A DNA stretch of 64,000 nucleotides, taken from JABCYV01 sp963729325 (GTDB lineage: Bacteria; Acidobacteriota; Terriglobia; Terriglobales; Acidobacteriaceae). Within the stretch, counting starts at the first letter, position 1. The number at the start of each line of letters is the position of its first letter. Below, one piece after another: positions 47,146-59,407 of the stretch. The position numbers were made by a program, and so were the translations under genes. The notes below the pieces were generated by a model. That model had not been told where the DNA came from, ran no database searches, and worked only from the letters and a program-made list of their open reading frames with translations. The stretch covers positions 18,864 through 82,863 of the forward strand of contig CAVSNS010000003.1 of assembly GCA_963729325.1 (NCBI GenBank), given 5' to 3'.

Positions 47146-48604
47146 GTGAAGCGTGACAAAGTGCCTCCCGACCACAACTCAGCAACTCTGCCTGCGAATC
47201 TCAGGCAGATCATCGACGCGATTCCGGGGTTCATTCTGCTGTTCGCTCTCTTTCTCGCGGCCGCTAATTTAGCCAGGGCAGCCAGCTCTGAAGAAAAGGC
47301 TGAGCAAAAGAATATGCTGTTGATCGGCCAAGAGAACCTGAATAACCACGGGGATGGGGGCGAGGGAATGGCAATTCAGCAGCGTCCAGACGGCCACCGC
47401 ATCCTCTTTATTGCGCACGAAGGAGAAACAACCTGCCTGAGCATCGTTGATGTCACGCATCCTGAAGCACCTGCGCTCCTTAACCAACTGCCGTCCCCGG
47501 CCCCTGAGGTCACGCGCTGCAACTCGCTTGGTCTTTCGGGAAACTTGCTGGTGGTGGCGAATCAAACCATGAAGGTAGGCCAATCACCGGCAGGGATGTG
47601 GGTCCTCGACGTGTCAGATCTGGCGCGCGTCCAGAAGGCCCGGAGCATGCAGGATCTCGCGCTCTCATTCTTCGACACCTCCGGCCCAAATTCACGCGGC
47701 GTTCACTGGTTGTGGTTTGTCGATGGAGAATTTGCCCATCTCTCGAGCGGCGCACGTGACTCCAATCCGGCCAATCCGAAAGACGACCAGTTTTACCTGA
47801 TTGTGGACCTTCGCAACCCACGGCAGCCCCGTGAAGCTGGTCGCTGGTGGCTTCCCGGGACTCAGAAGACTGACGACTGCCTTCCAGGCTGCCTCCCCCA
47901 GCGACATCCCATTGATGACGGCTATCGTGCGCACAATATCGAAGTGTTCCCGGAGCGGCCCGACCGCGCTTACATCGGTTACATGGACGGCGGCCAGATC
48001 ATTCTGGATATCTCCGGATTGGCGGGCATTCGGGCGGGGCGCGTCCAGAGCTTTCTCGCCCAAACTCGTGAGCCGTCTTAAATTCTCTCCTCCCTATCCG
48101 GCCTGGACTCATACGGTGCAGCCGCTTTTCAATCGTGGCCTGGCAACGGTTTCTGACGAAGCGGTAATGGAAAAGTGCGGCGACGCTCCGAAACTGATCT
48201 GGCTGGTGGATATCCGCGATGAGACCAACCCAGTCATCATCGGCACGGCTCCTCTTCCGGACAATGCAGGAGATTTGTGCACCCGAGGCGGCCGATTCGG
48301 TGCGCACAATCTTCATCCCAACTTCCCCAGTCCCACATCCGCCCACTTGAAGAATACGTTTGTGGGAACATTTTTCAATGGTGGGGTTCGCATTTACAGG
48401 TTGGTGGACGCGCCCGTTCCGCATGCGCCTCCGCAGATCAGGGAGATCGGTTTCTTTGTGCCGCCGGGTCCGCCCGGAAATCCAACTCACACCATCCAGA
48501 TCAACCATGCCATCGTCGACGAAAAGGGATTGATTTACGCGACGGACCGGATTAGCGGAGGCCTCTACATCATCAAGTACACGGGGCAAGATCCCCTCGA
48601 CTAA
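47146..48604 (+). CDS. Secreted LVIVD-repeat-like beta-propeller protein (one frame break)
   Basis: About 486 codons from GTG 47146, with GGAG upstream. A hydrophobic signal segment at about residues 27-44 is followed by propeller strands with LVIVD-like motifs: TCLSIVDVTHPEAPALLNQL, GMWVLDVSDLARVQKA, FYLIVDLRNPRQPREAGRWW, IWLVDIRDETNPVIIGTAPL, VRIYRLVDAP. The frame changes near 48065 (SFLAQTREPS to LVSRLKFSPPYPAWTHT). Extracellular, function unknown. Confidence 0.75.
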
Positions 48605-48810
48605 GCGATCTCGTAACGTCACACATCATCAGAGGATGCACTGCTCTCGGGAGCCGCTACGAATCAGCGCCCCATGATGCGTCTCCGATGGCAAAGAGCG
48701 CTCACTTGGGCTGGCCAACAAACTGTGACAGCACATCCATCGGCTTTGTGCCCGCTGCCATCCACTGTATACTGCGTCCCCAATATGGCTGCGCCCGCTA
48801 GGAGCACGCA

Positions 48811-50230
48811 ATGACCGAAGAAGCGGGGATGGCGCCTGCGGCAACACTGGTGGACGTTGCGGCGCTAATCGATCAACAAAAGATCGGCCGATTCCAAATC
48901 CAGGTGCTTCTGCTTTGTGCTTCGGCCATGTTCGTCGACGGCTTCGATACTCAGGCGATTGGCTATGTGGCCCCAGCCTTGAGTGCGGCGTTAGGCCTGA
49001 GACCTGGCGCTCTTGGACTAGTATTTGCGGCTGGCGGCCTGGGCGCTATCCTCGGCGGCCTGGTGCTCGCTCCGTATGCCGATCGGGTGGGCCGCAAACC
49101 TATCATCATCGGCTCCATGCTTTTCTTCGCAGTTTGCACCCTGCTGATATCTCTCGCCAACACAGTGCCGCAATTGATGTGGATGCGCTTCGCCATTGGC
49201 CTCGGGCTCGGAGGAGTGGTCCCCAACGCCCTTGCTCTTACCGCCGAGTGCGTGCCCAAGAAATTCCGGGTAACTCTCGTGTTGATGACCTGGCTGGGAT
49301 TTTCTTTCGGCTCGGCACTTGCCGGGCCCATCACTGCCCACATCCTGGATGCGCACAGTTGGCGCTGCGGTTTTTGTCTTTGGCGCAATTCTGCCGATCG
49401 CGATCGCTCCACTGCTGATCTGGAAACTGCCGGAATCCCTGCATGGCCTGACCCAGCGTGGAGCGGACGGACGCCGAATCGCCGGCACGCTGGCCCGAAT
49501 GAATCCAAGGCTGATATTTCCTGAGCCTGTGCATTTCATCAACTCAGAGAAAAAAGAGAAAGGCTTTCCGGTGGTGTTGTTGTTTCGCGAAGGCCGTGCC
49601 CGCATGACCCTCCTGCTCTGGGTCATGTTCTTTATGAACCTTCTGGCCCTATTCTTCTTGAATAGCTGGTTGCCGACGGTGCTTCACAAAGCTGGGCTGG
49701 CGCAGCATGCGGCGATCGTCATTGCTGCGTTGTTACATTTCGGCGGCATTGCGGGCGGACTTGCAATCGCGCCGCTCTGCGACCGGTTCAATCCTTATCT
49801 TGTGCTGGCTTGTGCGTATATCCTGAGCGGAATCTTCATCACGGGGATCGGTATGGCTGGGAACAAAGCGATGTGGGCGATGGCGGCAACGTTCTGTGCG
49901 GGCTTCTTTACCTTTGGGGCCCAGAATTCGGCCAATGCGATTGCGGCCACTCGTTATCCTACGGCGATGCGCTCCAGTGGAATCGGCTGGGCCCTGGGCA
50001 TTGGACGAACCGGACAGATTATTGGACCGCTGATTGGCGGACTCTTGCTGTCTCTGCATTGGCGCACAAGCGGTATGCTTTATCTGATTGCCGTGCCATC
50101 CATAGTCGCAGCAACGGCCGCTTTGGTTTTGAGTGGCACTTCTCGGCACATCGAGCTTCGCAAGCACGTCGGAGGCCAAGTGATCTCGGAATCTCAGTCT
50201 GTTCCAGCCAAAGTACGACTGAAAGCAGGG
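48811..50230 (+). CDS. MFS transporter, aromatic acid:H+ symporter type (one frame break)
   Basis: About 473 codons from ATG 48811 (GGAG upstream). Twelve-helix MFS with AAHS-family features: FVDGFDTQAIGYVAPALSAALG in helix 1, the DRVGRKP loop between helices 2 and 3 (LAPYADRVGRKPIIIGSM), RFAIGLGLGGVVPNALALTAECVPKKFR. The frame changes near 49360 (HSWR to AVFVFGAILPIAIAP). In the second frame no stop separates it from the downstream peptidase gene. First gene of the catabolic-looking island; substrate likely a small aromatic carboxylate. Confidence 0.82.
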
Positions 50231-51413
50231 ATGGACGACCGCAGAATCGCCCGAATCTCCATCCAGGAACTCGAACGGCGCTGGCGCCTGGTGCGCGAAC
50301 ACATGACAGAGCATGGTCTCGATGCTCTGATCGCCCAGACCGCCAGGGATTTCACCGGCGGCTACGTCAAGTGGTTCACTGACATTCCCGCGTATTATCC
50401 GCGTACGGTGGTGTTTCATCGCTCAGATCATGATGACGGTGATCGAGCATGGTCCAGCGGGGCGGAAGCGAAGCCTTGGAGGCGACGACGCCGACAATCC
50501 CGGAGTAGGCGAAATTATCACTACCTCGGCGTTTCCATCGGTCAACTATACCCAGACCTATGACGCAGAAGTTGTGTGCGACATTCTGACGCGGAGAGGG
50601 TACCGCCGCATTGGTTGGGTGGGACCGGGTGCAATGCCGCATGGATTTGTCTCCTATATAGAGAGGGATCAGTCGGGCAAAGCGGAGATATCGGACGAGA
50701 CTGATTTCATCGATCACGCCAAGGCGGTTAAGAGCACGGAGGAGATTGCCTTGATTCGCGCGACGGCTGCGATGCAGGACGCCGTCTTCAGCAAGGTGCT
50801 GGCCCGCATCAAGCCGGGTATGCGCGACCTGGAAGTGGCTGCGCTGGCGCAGTACGAAGGGCAGCTCCTGGGAAGCGAACAGGGGATTTTTCTCGGCATG
50901 TCGGCAAAGCTGGGGCAGCCTGCGTTCTTTGCGCAAAGACACTTTCAAGGCCGCACGATCAGCCCCGGAGACCATATGTCATTGCTGATCGAGAACAATG
51001 GTCCGGGCGGGTTTTATACCGAGCTTAGCCGCACTATCGTCCTGGGAAAGGCATCGCAAGAGCTGATCGACGGATTCGAGATCGTCAAGGAGGCGCAGCA
51101 GCACACGGTGCGAAAGCTCAAGCCCGGCGCTTCGTGCCGTGAGTTAGCCCTAGCTCATGACACATTCATGAAACAGAAGAGCGTGCCGCCGGAGTCGCGG
51201 GTTTATGCTCACTCCCAAGGATATGACCTGATCGAGCGTCCACTGGTTCGGTCCGACGAAACGATGCCGCTCGAAAAAGGCATGAACATGGTGGTTCATC
51301 CCGCCTACGCCACCGCGTCCATGTTCGCGCATGTTTGCGACAACTATCTGGTGGAAGAGCACGGCGCGAGCGAATGCCTTCACCAGACGCCGAAAAAAAT
51401 CTTCGAACTATGA
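50231..51413 (+). CDS. M24-family metallopeptidase / Xaa-Pro aminopeptidase-like (one frame break)
   Basis: About 394 codons from ATG 50231 (GCAGGG just upstream). Creatinase-type N-terminal domain (ISIQELERRWRLVREHMTEHGLDALIAQ), then the M24 pita-bread domain: TDFIDHAKAVKSTEEIALIRATAAMQDAVF, ARIKPGMRDLEVAALAQYEGQLLGSEQG, HMSLLIENNGPGGFYTELSRTIVLGKAS, YAHSQGYDLIERPLVRSDETMPLEKGMNMVVHPAY. Several family metal ligands are replaced (LLIENNG where a D-x-D is usual), so peptidase activity is uncertain. Frame changes near 50425. Reads in phase with the MFS gene. Confidence 0.8.
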
Positions 51414-51427
51414 ACGGGCCGCCGCTT

Positions 51428-54400
51428 CTAGAAGATCAGTTTCAGCCCCAACTGAATGGCTCGGTTACTGCCCGATCCGACCACGGGATTACCGCCCGCC
51501 TGGTCAGGAGTGGCACAGCCGCAGCCGAACGAACCGATCGAAGAAGGATCGTCAAACGCACCGGGGCCATAGCCGCTCGTGCCTCCATACGGATTAGCGA
51601 AGCTGGGATGGTTGAGGATGTTGAAGAACTCCGCCCGAAATTGCGCCTTCAAGCGCTCCCCAAACTTCCAAGCCTTGGTCACGGACATATCGAGGTCGCG
51701 GAAACCTGAGTCCCGGAACAAGTTGCGGCGCATGTTGCCGAAGGTGTTGGGAGCGGGAGGAGTCATGACTGAACTGCCCTTCATATAACAGCCGAAGGCC
51801 AGGAGTTGGGCCATTTGCGCGTGTGCGGTACAGGCCGGATTGTTGATGGCGAAGGCCGGGTCCGTTGGGCCCAATGGATCACCAGAAGGCGGCGTACCTG
51901 ACAGAAAATAAGGAATCGGCGTGGGCCCGGAGGTAAAGTCGGAAGGCTTCCCGAAGAAGTCCCAGCGACCGGCGTTCTCGTTGGTTCCGTCGATATTGTC
52001 CACCGTGTCGTTCACGGTCCAGGGTTGGGCGCTTTGCAGAGTCACGACGGAGTTGATTTGCCAGCCCTCCAGCATCTGTGCGAACGATTTCCTCCCGGGA
52101 ATCGCATAGGTCAGCGAGAGAGTGAAGCGATGCCGGATGTCATAGTCACTGCTGGCATACTCCAACTCCGGATGTGTGCTGTCCTGCGGCAGGAATTGGT
52201 TCTGGTTGGTAGAGGAATCGTCGAGCGCATGGGAGTAGGTATAACCGGCCAGGAAGGACAGCCCGTGGAAGAGTCGCTGAGTTAGGGTTACTTGCAGTCC
52301 GCTGTAGTTAGATCGGTACTGATTCGACATCATGTTGATGAACCCCAGGTAGGGAAACTGCTTGCCAAACGGTAAGACGCCCGTGCCCAGGGCTGCCTGA
52401 TTGATGTCCCGGATGCCGATCAGATTCGAGCTATGGTTGCCCACGTAAGCAACGTCAAGGGCAAGATTGTTGGTGAAGGAATGCTGGACTCCGACGGACC
52501 AGGTGCTGATGTAGGGAGTACGAAAATTGCGGTCAATGCCCAGAACATCGCAGGGGGCAGGATCCGTGGAAGGCCGGACTGACCATCACCGCACTGGATC
52601 GGGGCGACGGGAAAGATGGGGCTCCCGCCTACGGATGAACCGTTCCAGTTGAGGTTAGGAATTACCACCGAACTGACGGCGATGGTGCCCTTGGCGGGGG
52701 TCGTGACGCCGTTGACGACGATGGGAGCGCCGGTAGGGATAGTGGCGAGACCAATCGTGGTAGCGTTCTGAACATTTTCCTGCACCAGCAACGTTTCCAT
52801 CGAAATTGTGTCGTACACGATGCCGCCTCCGGCCCGAACCACGGTGGTCCCCTTGCCGGTGACGTCCCAAGCCAGGCCTAATCGCGGCGCAAACTGCGTG
52901 TGATCGGGGTTATACGGGAGAACTGATTTGGTGGCCCACCTGCACCAGCCCCCCGAGATTGGGATCGAAGTTGCCGAGCAGGTTATGGTCCTCCCGAATG
53001 GGCGTCGTGTACTCGTAGCGCAATCCGAGGTTCAAGGTCAGATTCGGGGTAACCCGCCAGTCATCCTGAAAGAAACCTGCGTACAACCACTGGGTCTCGT
53101 GGCGTTGAGGATTTCCATAAGTGATTTTCCCGAAGGTCGGGGCGCCAGCCAGGAAGTCTTCCAAATTCGTAGAGCCGGCAAAGGCGCCGCCGCCGTTGAA
53201 GAAAATCTGACCTTTGCTCCCGCGGAAAGAACCCTCGTTGACGCTGCCATGGCGTATTTCGCCACCGAATTTGAAGGCGTGCTTACCACGCAAATACGAG
53301 ACGTAGTCGCTGCCCTGATATACGCTGTCAGGCCCCTGAAACTTCGGCCAATTTACACCGCCGCCTAGCGAGTTAAACGGAGCGACATTGATCTGCGGCA
53401 ACCCAAAACGCTGGGGATCGGTCACGCCGGTGTTGATGCCGTAGGCGGTCGCGGGCACATTGTGATCCACTGCCAGGTTGGCCTTGTTGTCATAGAGGTA
53501 GCCGAGTCTGGCTTCATTCACCCAGCGCGAATTCGGGGTCCAAGTCCAATTTCCTCCGCCCGTGATTGGCTTCTGACTTTGGGTCGATAACCACTGCGGC
53601 TGGAGAAAGGCCTGGTCCTGGGCGACCTCAGAGTCGCGGCCCCAAAAGACCATGCCATTGAAGGTGTGACGATCACTCATGTGGTAATCGATCTTTCCTA
53701 AGACGCTGTCGGAACTATTCACGTTTGGGAATCCGATGGTCACACTCGCGGTTTGCCCAGCGTTGGCGGGATACAACGGCAACAATTTCAGGCTCTGCTG
53801 GCTCAGTGTAGTAATGCCGTTTGCTGCCAGCTCAGCCTTCGCATCGGGTATGCTGATGCTCGGATCTCCCACCGACGCCGTCGTGGGAACGGTCACAACA
53901 AACGAATTTCCCACGGTATAACGTTGGCCCTCGTAGCCCACAAAGTAGAAGAGTTTATCTTTGATGATCGGCGCCGCCTCCGGTAGCGCCGAACTGTTGG
54001 AAGTCCAGGGGCACTTTGGGCTGGGGTGCAGGATTGAAGTAGTTACGGGCGTCAAAACTGTCACTGCGGCCAAACGCGTAGGCGGTGCCGTGGATAGCAT
54101 TGGTGCCCGATTTCAATCCTACCGTGACCGTGACGCCGGGCTTCCAACCGTATTCCGCCTTTGGGTTTATCTGGGTGTTGAATTCCTGGATGGCGTCGAT
54201 CGGGATGACCGTCACTGCATCTCCCACCAGCCCCGGAGCATTGATGACGCTCAGCGCGGAAAAAGGTTCGTCGTTAGTCATGCCATCCACAATGTAGGCG
54301 TTGGACTCGGGACGAACCCCGTTGGCACTCTGGTCCCACCCTCCGCCTCCCGGATAAATCATTACGCCCGGGCGCAGAGTGAGGAGTTTTTGGTAGTCGC

Positions 54401-54896
54401 GGCCGTTCAAGGGCAGATCATTGATGGTTTGATTATCGATGGTTCCGCCGAGAGTGGCACTAGTGGTATCCACCAGCGGGACTTCCTCCTGGACTTGGAC
54501 GACCTCCATAACGTTGCCCGGCGGGAGTACAAGATCGATGCGCACATCGTTGCCGACTTCCAACTGAATGTTGGAGCGCTCCAGGATTTTAAAGCCCCCT
54601 GCTTGGACCCGAACCTTGTACATCCCTGGAAGCAAGTTGGGAGCAAAATACTGGCCGGCTTCATCGGTGACCAGGTTCCGGGAGATGCCTCTTTCCAAGT
54701 CCGTGACAGTGACCGAGGCACCAACTACGGCGCTTCCGGTTTGGTCCGTGACAGCTCCTAAAATGCGGCCAGCATTGCCTTGTGCGAACAGGGGGAGAGA
54801 AAACAGGCAGAGGCTGACGCCCATAGCCAGCGCTCGAGCCGCGTTGCTTCGATCGACCCAAACCGATGCCTTGCGCCTTCTCGCAGAGAGATTCAT
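51428..54896 (-). CDS. TonB-dependent receptor, Oar-like (three frame breaks)
   Basis: About 1,156 codons from ATG 54896, with AGGGGGC upstream. Signal peptide (ALAMGVSLCLFSLPLFAQG), carboxypeptidase-regulatory-like domain (GRILGAVTDQTGSAVVGASVTV...GQYFAPNLLPGMYKVRVQAGGF), plug (TINDLPLNGRDYQKLLTLRPGV, NAYIVDGMTNDEPFSALSV) and a barrel ending AIQLGLKLIF. Frame changes near 53975, 52925 and 52550. Preceded by the same palindrome that precedes the TetR gene at 59.4 kb, so it is probably the inducible uptake receptor of the island. Confidence 0.88.
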
Positions 54897-54936
54897 GCTG
54901 CCCCCTTTGAATGGCGGATCCAACTATGAGCGGGAT

Positions 54937-54951
54937 CTGAACATGTTCACA
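54937..54951. promoter_or_regulatory. TetR-type palindromic operator, copy 1
   Basis: CTGAACATGTTCACA with perfect 12-base palindrome TGAACATGTTCA (54938-54949), 41 bases upstream of the TonB receptor ATG. Identical over 15 bases to the site at 59408-59422. Confidence 0.7.
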
Positions 54952-55142
54952 ATTTGCCAAACGAGTTGAACTCCATTCGAGGAACGATGTCAAGCATTTT
55001 CGTATTCAAAGGCTGATTAGACAATACCGGCAGGTCCGCGCCCGCTTGTTGAAAACACAAAGGGCTTGGCCTCTGGCCCGGCTGATGGGGAAGGTGGTAC
55101 AACTTCGGGACAGGTGAAGGTCCCATTCAGGATAGGAAAGGC

Positions 55143-56114
55143 TTGGCAAATCGCTCGGTGACCAGTCTGCTCATGCTTTTAGCCATGCCGCCGGAGATCA
55201 GGGCGCAGTACAACTCCCGCCTTCGGAGGACGTTTTCGGAGCTGGCCATTCACCTGGTCGACCACCATAGCAAGGTCGGTCCTTACATTCACGATGCAGA
55301 TATTCTAATGACTTTTGCTCCGATGCTGACCGACGAGGTCTTGCGCCAAGCCAAAAATCTAAAGTGGATACAGGCGCTGGGAACGGGGGTGGACAATCTG
55401 GTTGACTTGCCCTCGCTCAGGCGCGACGTCATCATTACCAACATTCGGGGCATTCAGGGCCCTGCCGTGTCCGAGGCGGCGATCATGGCCATGCTCGCGC
55501 TAAGCCGCAACCTCCCTCGCGTCGTACGAAACCAGGATCGGCATGTTTGGGAACGTTGGCCGGCTAGCCTTCTCGAAGGGAGAACAGTCGGGATCCTCGG
55601 AGTTGGAGTGATCGCGGAAGCGCTGGCGCCGAGGTGCAAGGCGCTGGGGATGAACGTAGTCGGCATCAGTTCCATCAAACGAGCAGTGGCAGGTTTTGAT
55701 CGAGTGTACGGTAGAGATGAACTCGTCTAACCGCCGTTCGGGAACTCGACTATCTAGTCGTGCTCACCCCTTATTCATCGGCGACGCGACACATGGTGGA
55801 CGCTACGGTTTTGTCGGCGATGAAACCTGCCAGCTATTTAATCAATCTCGCGCGCGGGGGAGTGATTGAGGAGCAAGCCTTGATTAAGGCTTTGCAAAAC
55901 GGTCAGATCGCGGGCGCTGCTCTGGATGTGTTCAGCCAGGAGCCTCTCCCCGAAGATCACCCGTTATGGTCAATGAAGAACGTGATCGTCACACCTCACC
56001 TTGGCGGTTTCTTCGATGGTTACGCGGAGCGTGCACTACCGGTGGTCGAGGAGAACATCCGACAGGTTTCTCGCGGGAGATACGGCGAACATGATCAATA
56101 TCGTAACGAGATGA
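55143..56114 (+). CDS. D-2-hydroxyacid dehydrogenase, NAD-binding (two frame breaks)
   Basis: About 324 codons. TTG 55143 has GGAAAGG upstream; GTG 55158 is an alternative. Catalytic/NAD features: ALGTGVDNL, NIRGIQGPAVSEAAIMAMLALSR, glycine-rich VGILGVGVIAEALAPRCKALG, VVLTPYSSATRHMVDATVL, NLARGGVIEEQALIKALQ (Arg), AALDVFSQEPLPEDHPLW (Glu), NVIVTPHLGGFFDGY (His). Frame changes near 55730 and near 56065; the third frame ends FLAGDTANMINIVTR at TGA 56112-56114. Reduces a 2-oxoacid or the reverse. Confidence 0.85.
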
Positions 56115-56151
56115 GGAGGCCGCATCACAATTCAATGGCGTCGGTGAATAG

Positions 56152-57318
56152 ATGGGCTTGCAATCCTGGAAAGGACGCATCTTGGATGAGATTGGACTCC
56201 TCGAGACTAGCGGAGCTGCGCGCCGCTTGAAGCAGGAAAACTGCACCCGCTATCCTAGTGCTATTTCCCGGCGTGAGTTTTTGAAGTCAGCCGGTGTGGC
56301 CGGCGTGGGCGCGCTACTTGAGTCGCGCGGACTGAGCCCGCAGAACCCGCCGCTGACAGGTGCCCCCGAACAAAACGCATCGATGTGCACCATCACATAC
56401 TGCCCCCTCCCTACATGCTCCGTGCGCGCGACCGGGTTCTCGCGATTTCCGACAGGGATCATTCCCGCCTGCTGAACTGGACGCCCGCGGGAGCCGTCGA
56501 GGAAATGGACAAGACGGGCATTGCCACCGCGATCACTTCCCTCGGCCTCCCAGGAGTGTGGTTTGGAGGCGCGAAAGCGGCGCGTAACTCTGGCGCGCAA
56601 CTGCAATGAATACGCCGCCAAGATGGTTGGTGATTATCCTGGTCGCTTCGGTTTTTTTGCGGCGGTCCCTTTGCCGGATCAGGAGGGCAGCCTCCGGGAA
56701 GCGGAGTACGCACTCGATGTACTGAAAGCGGACGGCATCGGTCTGGTGAGCAGTTATGACAATAAGTGGCCCGGCGACGTCACTTTTGCTCCGGTTTTCG
56801 AGGAGTTGAATCGCCGCAAGGCCGTCGTGTTCATTCACCCAGCCGTGCCCGGTTGTTGTGACCATCTAATGCCTGGCATTCCTGCATCGACGATTGAATT
56901 CCTGTTTGATACCACGCGGGCAATCACCAGCCTGCTGGTGAACGGGACTTTCTCACGATTCCCTGACATTCGATTCATCTTCTGTCATGCCGGTGGAACC
57001 ATGCCGGTGCTGGCCGCGCGCACCGCGGCATTTGTGCAACGCCACAAGGAAATTGCCGATCGGCTGCCTAACGGCGCCGCCTTCGAACTCAAGAAGCTTT
57101 ACTACGACGTCGCCAATTCCACTAATTCATCTTCCATGGCTGCGCTGATGAATCTCGTGCCCACGTCGCAGATGTTGTTTGGCTCTGACTTTCCTTACGT
57201 GCCGGCCGCGGTGACCGCCGACGGCCTGGATCACTTCGGACTCTCGTCCGCCGACCTGCAAGTGATCAATCGCGAAAATGCGGCCCTTCTGTTTCCGCGA
57301 CTAAAGGGGCGAGATTAG
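56152..57318 (+). CDS. Exported amidohydrolase-2 family protein (two frame breaks)
   Basis: About 389 codons. Tat signal SRREFLKSAGVAGVGALL at about residue 40; the start at ATG 56152 is uncertain. Second frame (from about 56375) gives the metal motif RIDVHHHILPPPYM and EEMDKTGIATAITSL; third frame (from about 56585) gives YPGRFGFFAAVPLPDQEGSLREAEYAL, VFIHPAVPG, RFIFCHAGG and LFGSDFPY. These His and Asp residues form the zinc site of ACMSD/resorcylate-decarboxylase-like enzymes. Acts on an aromatic or muconate-type acid, by family inference. Confidence 0.82.
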
Positions 57319-57496
57319 TTGCGTTCCAACTTGAAGAAGGCAGCGATGCTTTCGGCCTAAACTCGATAAGCCTGTTTCCCTGCCGCTTGACAACCAATCC
57401 TCCGTGGATAAACTGATGCACTCGCTATCTTGAGCCCCAGAAAACGTACTTGTTCACTTTTCACCTGTTCCGCTTTTCGATGGGGTTCGACAGTTG

Positions 57497-58549
57497 ATGG
57501 TACATACCATGAATCACAAAACTACTTCCCTTCTGACGAAGGTTCCTCTAGTTCTCCTTCTCGTTGTTGCTTTGGCTACGGTCGCGTCTGGACAGAACCC
57601 ATCACCACAGGCCGGCTCCGGCTATCACCTCTTGAAAACCATTCCGGTCGGAGGAACGGAAGGCTGGGATTACGTCACCATGGACAGCGATGCTCGGCGA
57701 CTCTACATCGGGCGGGACGATCACATCGACGTTGTGGATGTTGACGTGGGCGCGGTCGTGGGGAAAGTTACGGGTTTGTCGCATGTCCATGGCATGGTGC
57801 TTGCACCCGACCTGGCCCGCGGATTTACTTCCGACGGTGACTCAAACACTTCTACCATCGTCGATCTTAAAACTCTGAGAAAGATCGGCACGGTGGCTAC
57901 CGGCAAGGACCCTGACTCTTTTGTCTATGACCAGCTTACGAAGCGTGTCTTCATCATGAACAGCGCTGGCAACGATGTAACTGCCATCAATGCGGTCGAT
58001 GGCAATGTCGCCGGCACGGTTCCGCTCGACGGCCAGCCAGAGTTTGGAGTGGCCGACGGAAAGGGTAAGATCTTCGTCAACATCACCGACAAGAACCAGA
58101 TTGTCGAGTTCGACGGGAAGACGCTCGAGGTGCTGCATCGCTGGTCGCTGGCGCCGGGTGAGGGACCATCGGGGCTGGCGATAGATCGCCAGCATCGCCG
58201 TCTTTTTTCGGTTTGCGACAACCTGATGATGGTCATTATGGATGCCGATACCGGCAAAGTGATTGCCACGCCAACTGTGGGTGCCGGTACCGATGCCAGC
58301 CTCTTTGATCCGGATACCGGGAATGCGTTTGCCTCCGCCGGGGGATCGGCTACCCTGACTGTGATTCATGAAGATTCGCCCGATCGATTCAGCGTCGTGG
58401 ACAATGTTCCGACGCAGTCGGGTGCCCGCACCATGGCGCTCGATACCAAAACTCACAATGTTCTCCTGGTTACTGCCAGACACGGCCACGGTGCGACCCA
58501 CTCGCTAGTGTTACCAAATACCTTCGTCGTGCTTGTCGTTGGCAAATGA
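57497..58549 (+). CDS. YncE-like seven-bladed beta-propeller protein, secreted
   Basis: About 350 aa; ATG 57497, with ATG 57509 also possible. Signal peptide KVPLVLLLVVALATVASGQ. Repeated blades: DYVTMDSDARRLYIGRDDHIDVVDVD, VHGMVLAPDLARGFTSDGDSNTSTIVDLKTL, FVYDQLTKRVFIMNSAGNDVTAINAVDG, GLAIDRQHRRLFSVCDNLMMVIMDADTG. A tidy inverted repeat ATGGTA-CA-TACCAT spans both candidate start codons. Function unknown; such proteins are common in acidobacterial catabolic loci. Confidence 0.82.
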   Translation: MVHTMNHKTTSLLTKVPLVLLLVVALATVASGQNPSPQAGSGYHLLKTIPVGGTEGWDYVTMDSDARRLYIGRDDHIDVVDVDVGAVVGKVTGLSHVHGMVLAPDLARGFTSDGDSNTSTIVDLKTLRKIGTVATGKDPDSFVYDQLTKRVFIMNSAGNDVTAINAVDGNVAGTVPLDGQPEFGVADGKGKIFVNITDKNQIVEFDGKTLEVLHRWSLAPGEGPSGLAIDRQHRRLFSVCDNLMMVIMDADTGKVIATPTVGAGTDASLFDPDTGNAFASAGGSATLTVIHEDSPDRFSVVDNVPTQSGARTMALDTKTHNVLLVTARHGHGATHSLVLPNTFVVLVVGK

Positions 58550-58583
58550 AGGCCCGGTGAGTGAAGGATCGGGAAGGATGGAG

Positions 58584-59382
58584 CTAAGAGCCGCGGGCGA
58601 TCCGCACCTTCCGGGCGTTGTTGCCGTCCCGACGACCTGCCGTCTCAAGCCTCGGAGCGGTAACTGGCCGGCGCCGGCCTCCGCCGATGGCCGGATCAGG
58701 TTGAAGCCCATTGACATCCAGTTCGAGCAGACGTCTTAACTCAGTCAATCCCTCGCGCGGGCTTGGGGTCAAGCGCGCAATCCACCAACGAATCGCACCC
58801 GAACAGACGAAGAAAATGTGGCGCGCGACGATTGCCGGGTCTTCCTTGGTATGGATGCGTTGTTCCTGCTGGGCGGTCCGAATGACTTTTTCGATGCCGG
58901 AGATCAGTCGCTCGCGAATTTCATGAAAGGTCGCCGCTTGCTTGCCTTCCGAATAAAATGTCAGCTCTTGTAGAAGAATCCGGGAAAGCAGAGGATCCTT
59001 GCTGAAATATTGGTAATGGGGCCGATAAATATCGATGAGTTGATCAACCAGAGAGTTGTGCGCCTGTGCCGCGCTTGAGCGCTTCGTCGGTGACGGCGGC
59101 AAGTTCCTCATTGAAGATGAGAAAGACCAGATCCCGCTTGTCTTGCACGTAATTAAAAAGGGTTCCCAGGCCGACATGCGCGCGCTTGGCTATCTGGCGA
59201 AGGGTGGCAACTTCATAGCCATGCTTCGAGAACAGTTCCCGCGCGGCGGCCCTGATGCGCTGCCGTTTCTCCAGCTTGTTTTGTTCCCGGAGCCCCGGCT
59301 CGGACGGCACAGCCTCTATGGTTTTCAAGTTGCCATTACCCGCCCAGATGCGATTTTCGCATGACGTTGGCTCGGCGCACAA
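58584..59382 (-). CDS. TetR/AcrR family regulator (frame break in middle)
   Basis: Helix-turn-helix at QNKLEKRQRIRAAARELFSKHGYEVATLRQIAKRAHVGLGTLFNYVQDKRDLVFLIF is complete. The frame then changes near 59060 and the ligand domain continues as QLIDIYRPHYQYFSKDPLLSRILLQELTFYSEGKQ...IVARHIFFVCSGAIRWWIARL. The start is uncertain: TTG 59382 opens this frame, while an ATG with AAGGAGTAGG at 59385 is in another frame that soon stops, hinting at one more indel. Divergent from the SDR gene, with the operator between them. Confidence 0.82.
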
Positions 59383-59407
59383 ACCATCCTACTCCTTGAC
59401 AATATAA

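Noticed and set aside
57497..57511. ATGGTA-CA-TACCAT inverted repeat at the YncE-like gene start considered as an operator of the 7-kb TetR
   Set aside because: Only ACATACC is shared with the 7173/7872 sites and the rest differs; the symmetry may arise from the two start codons.
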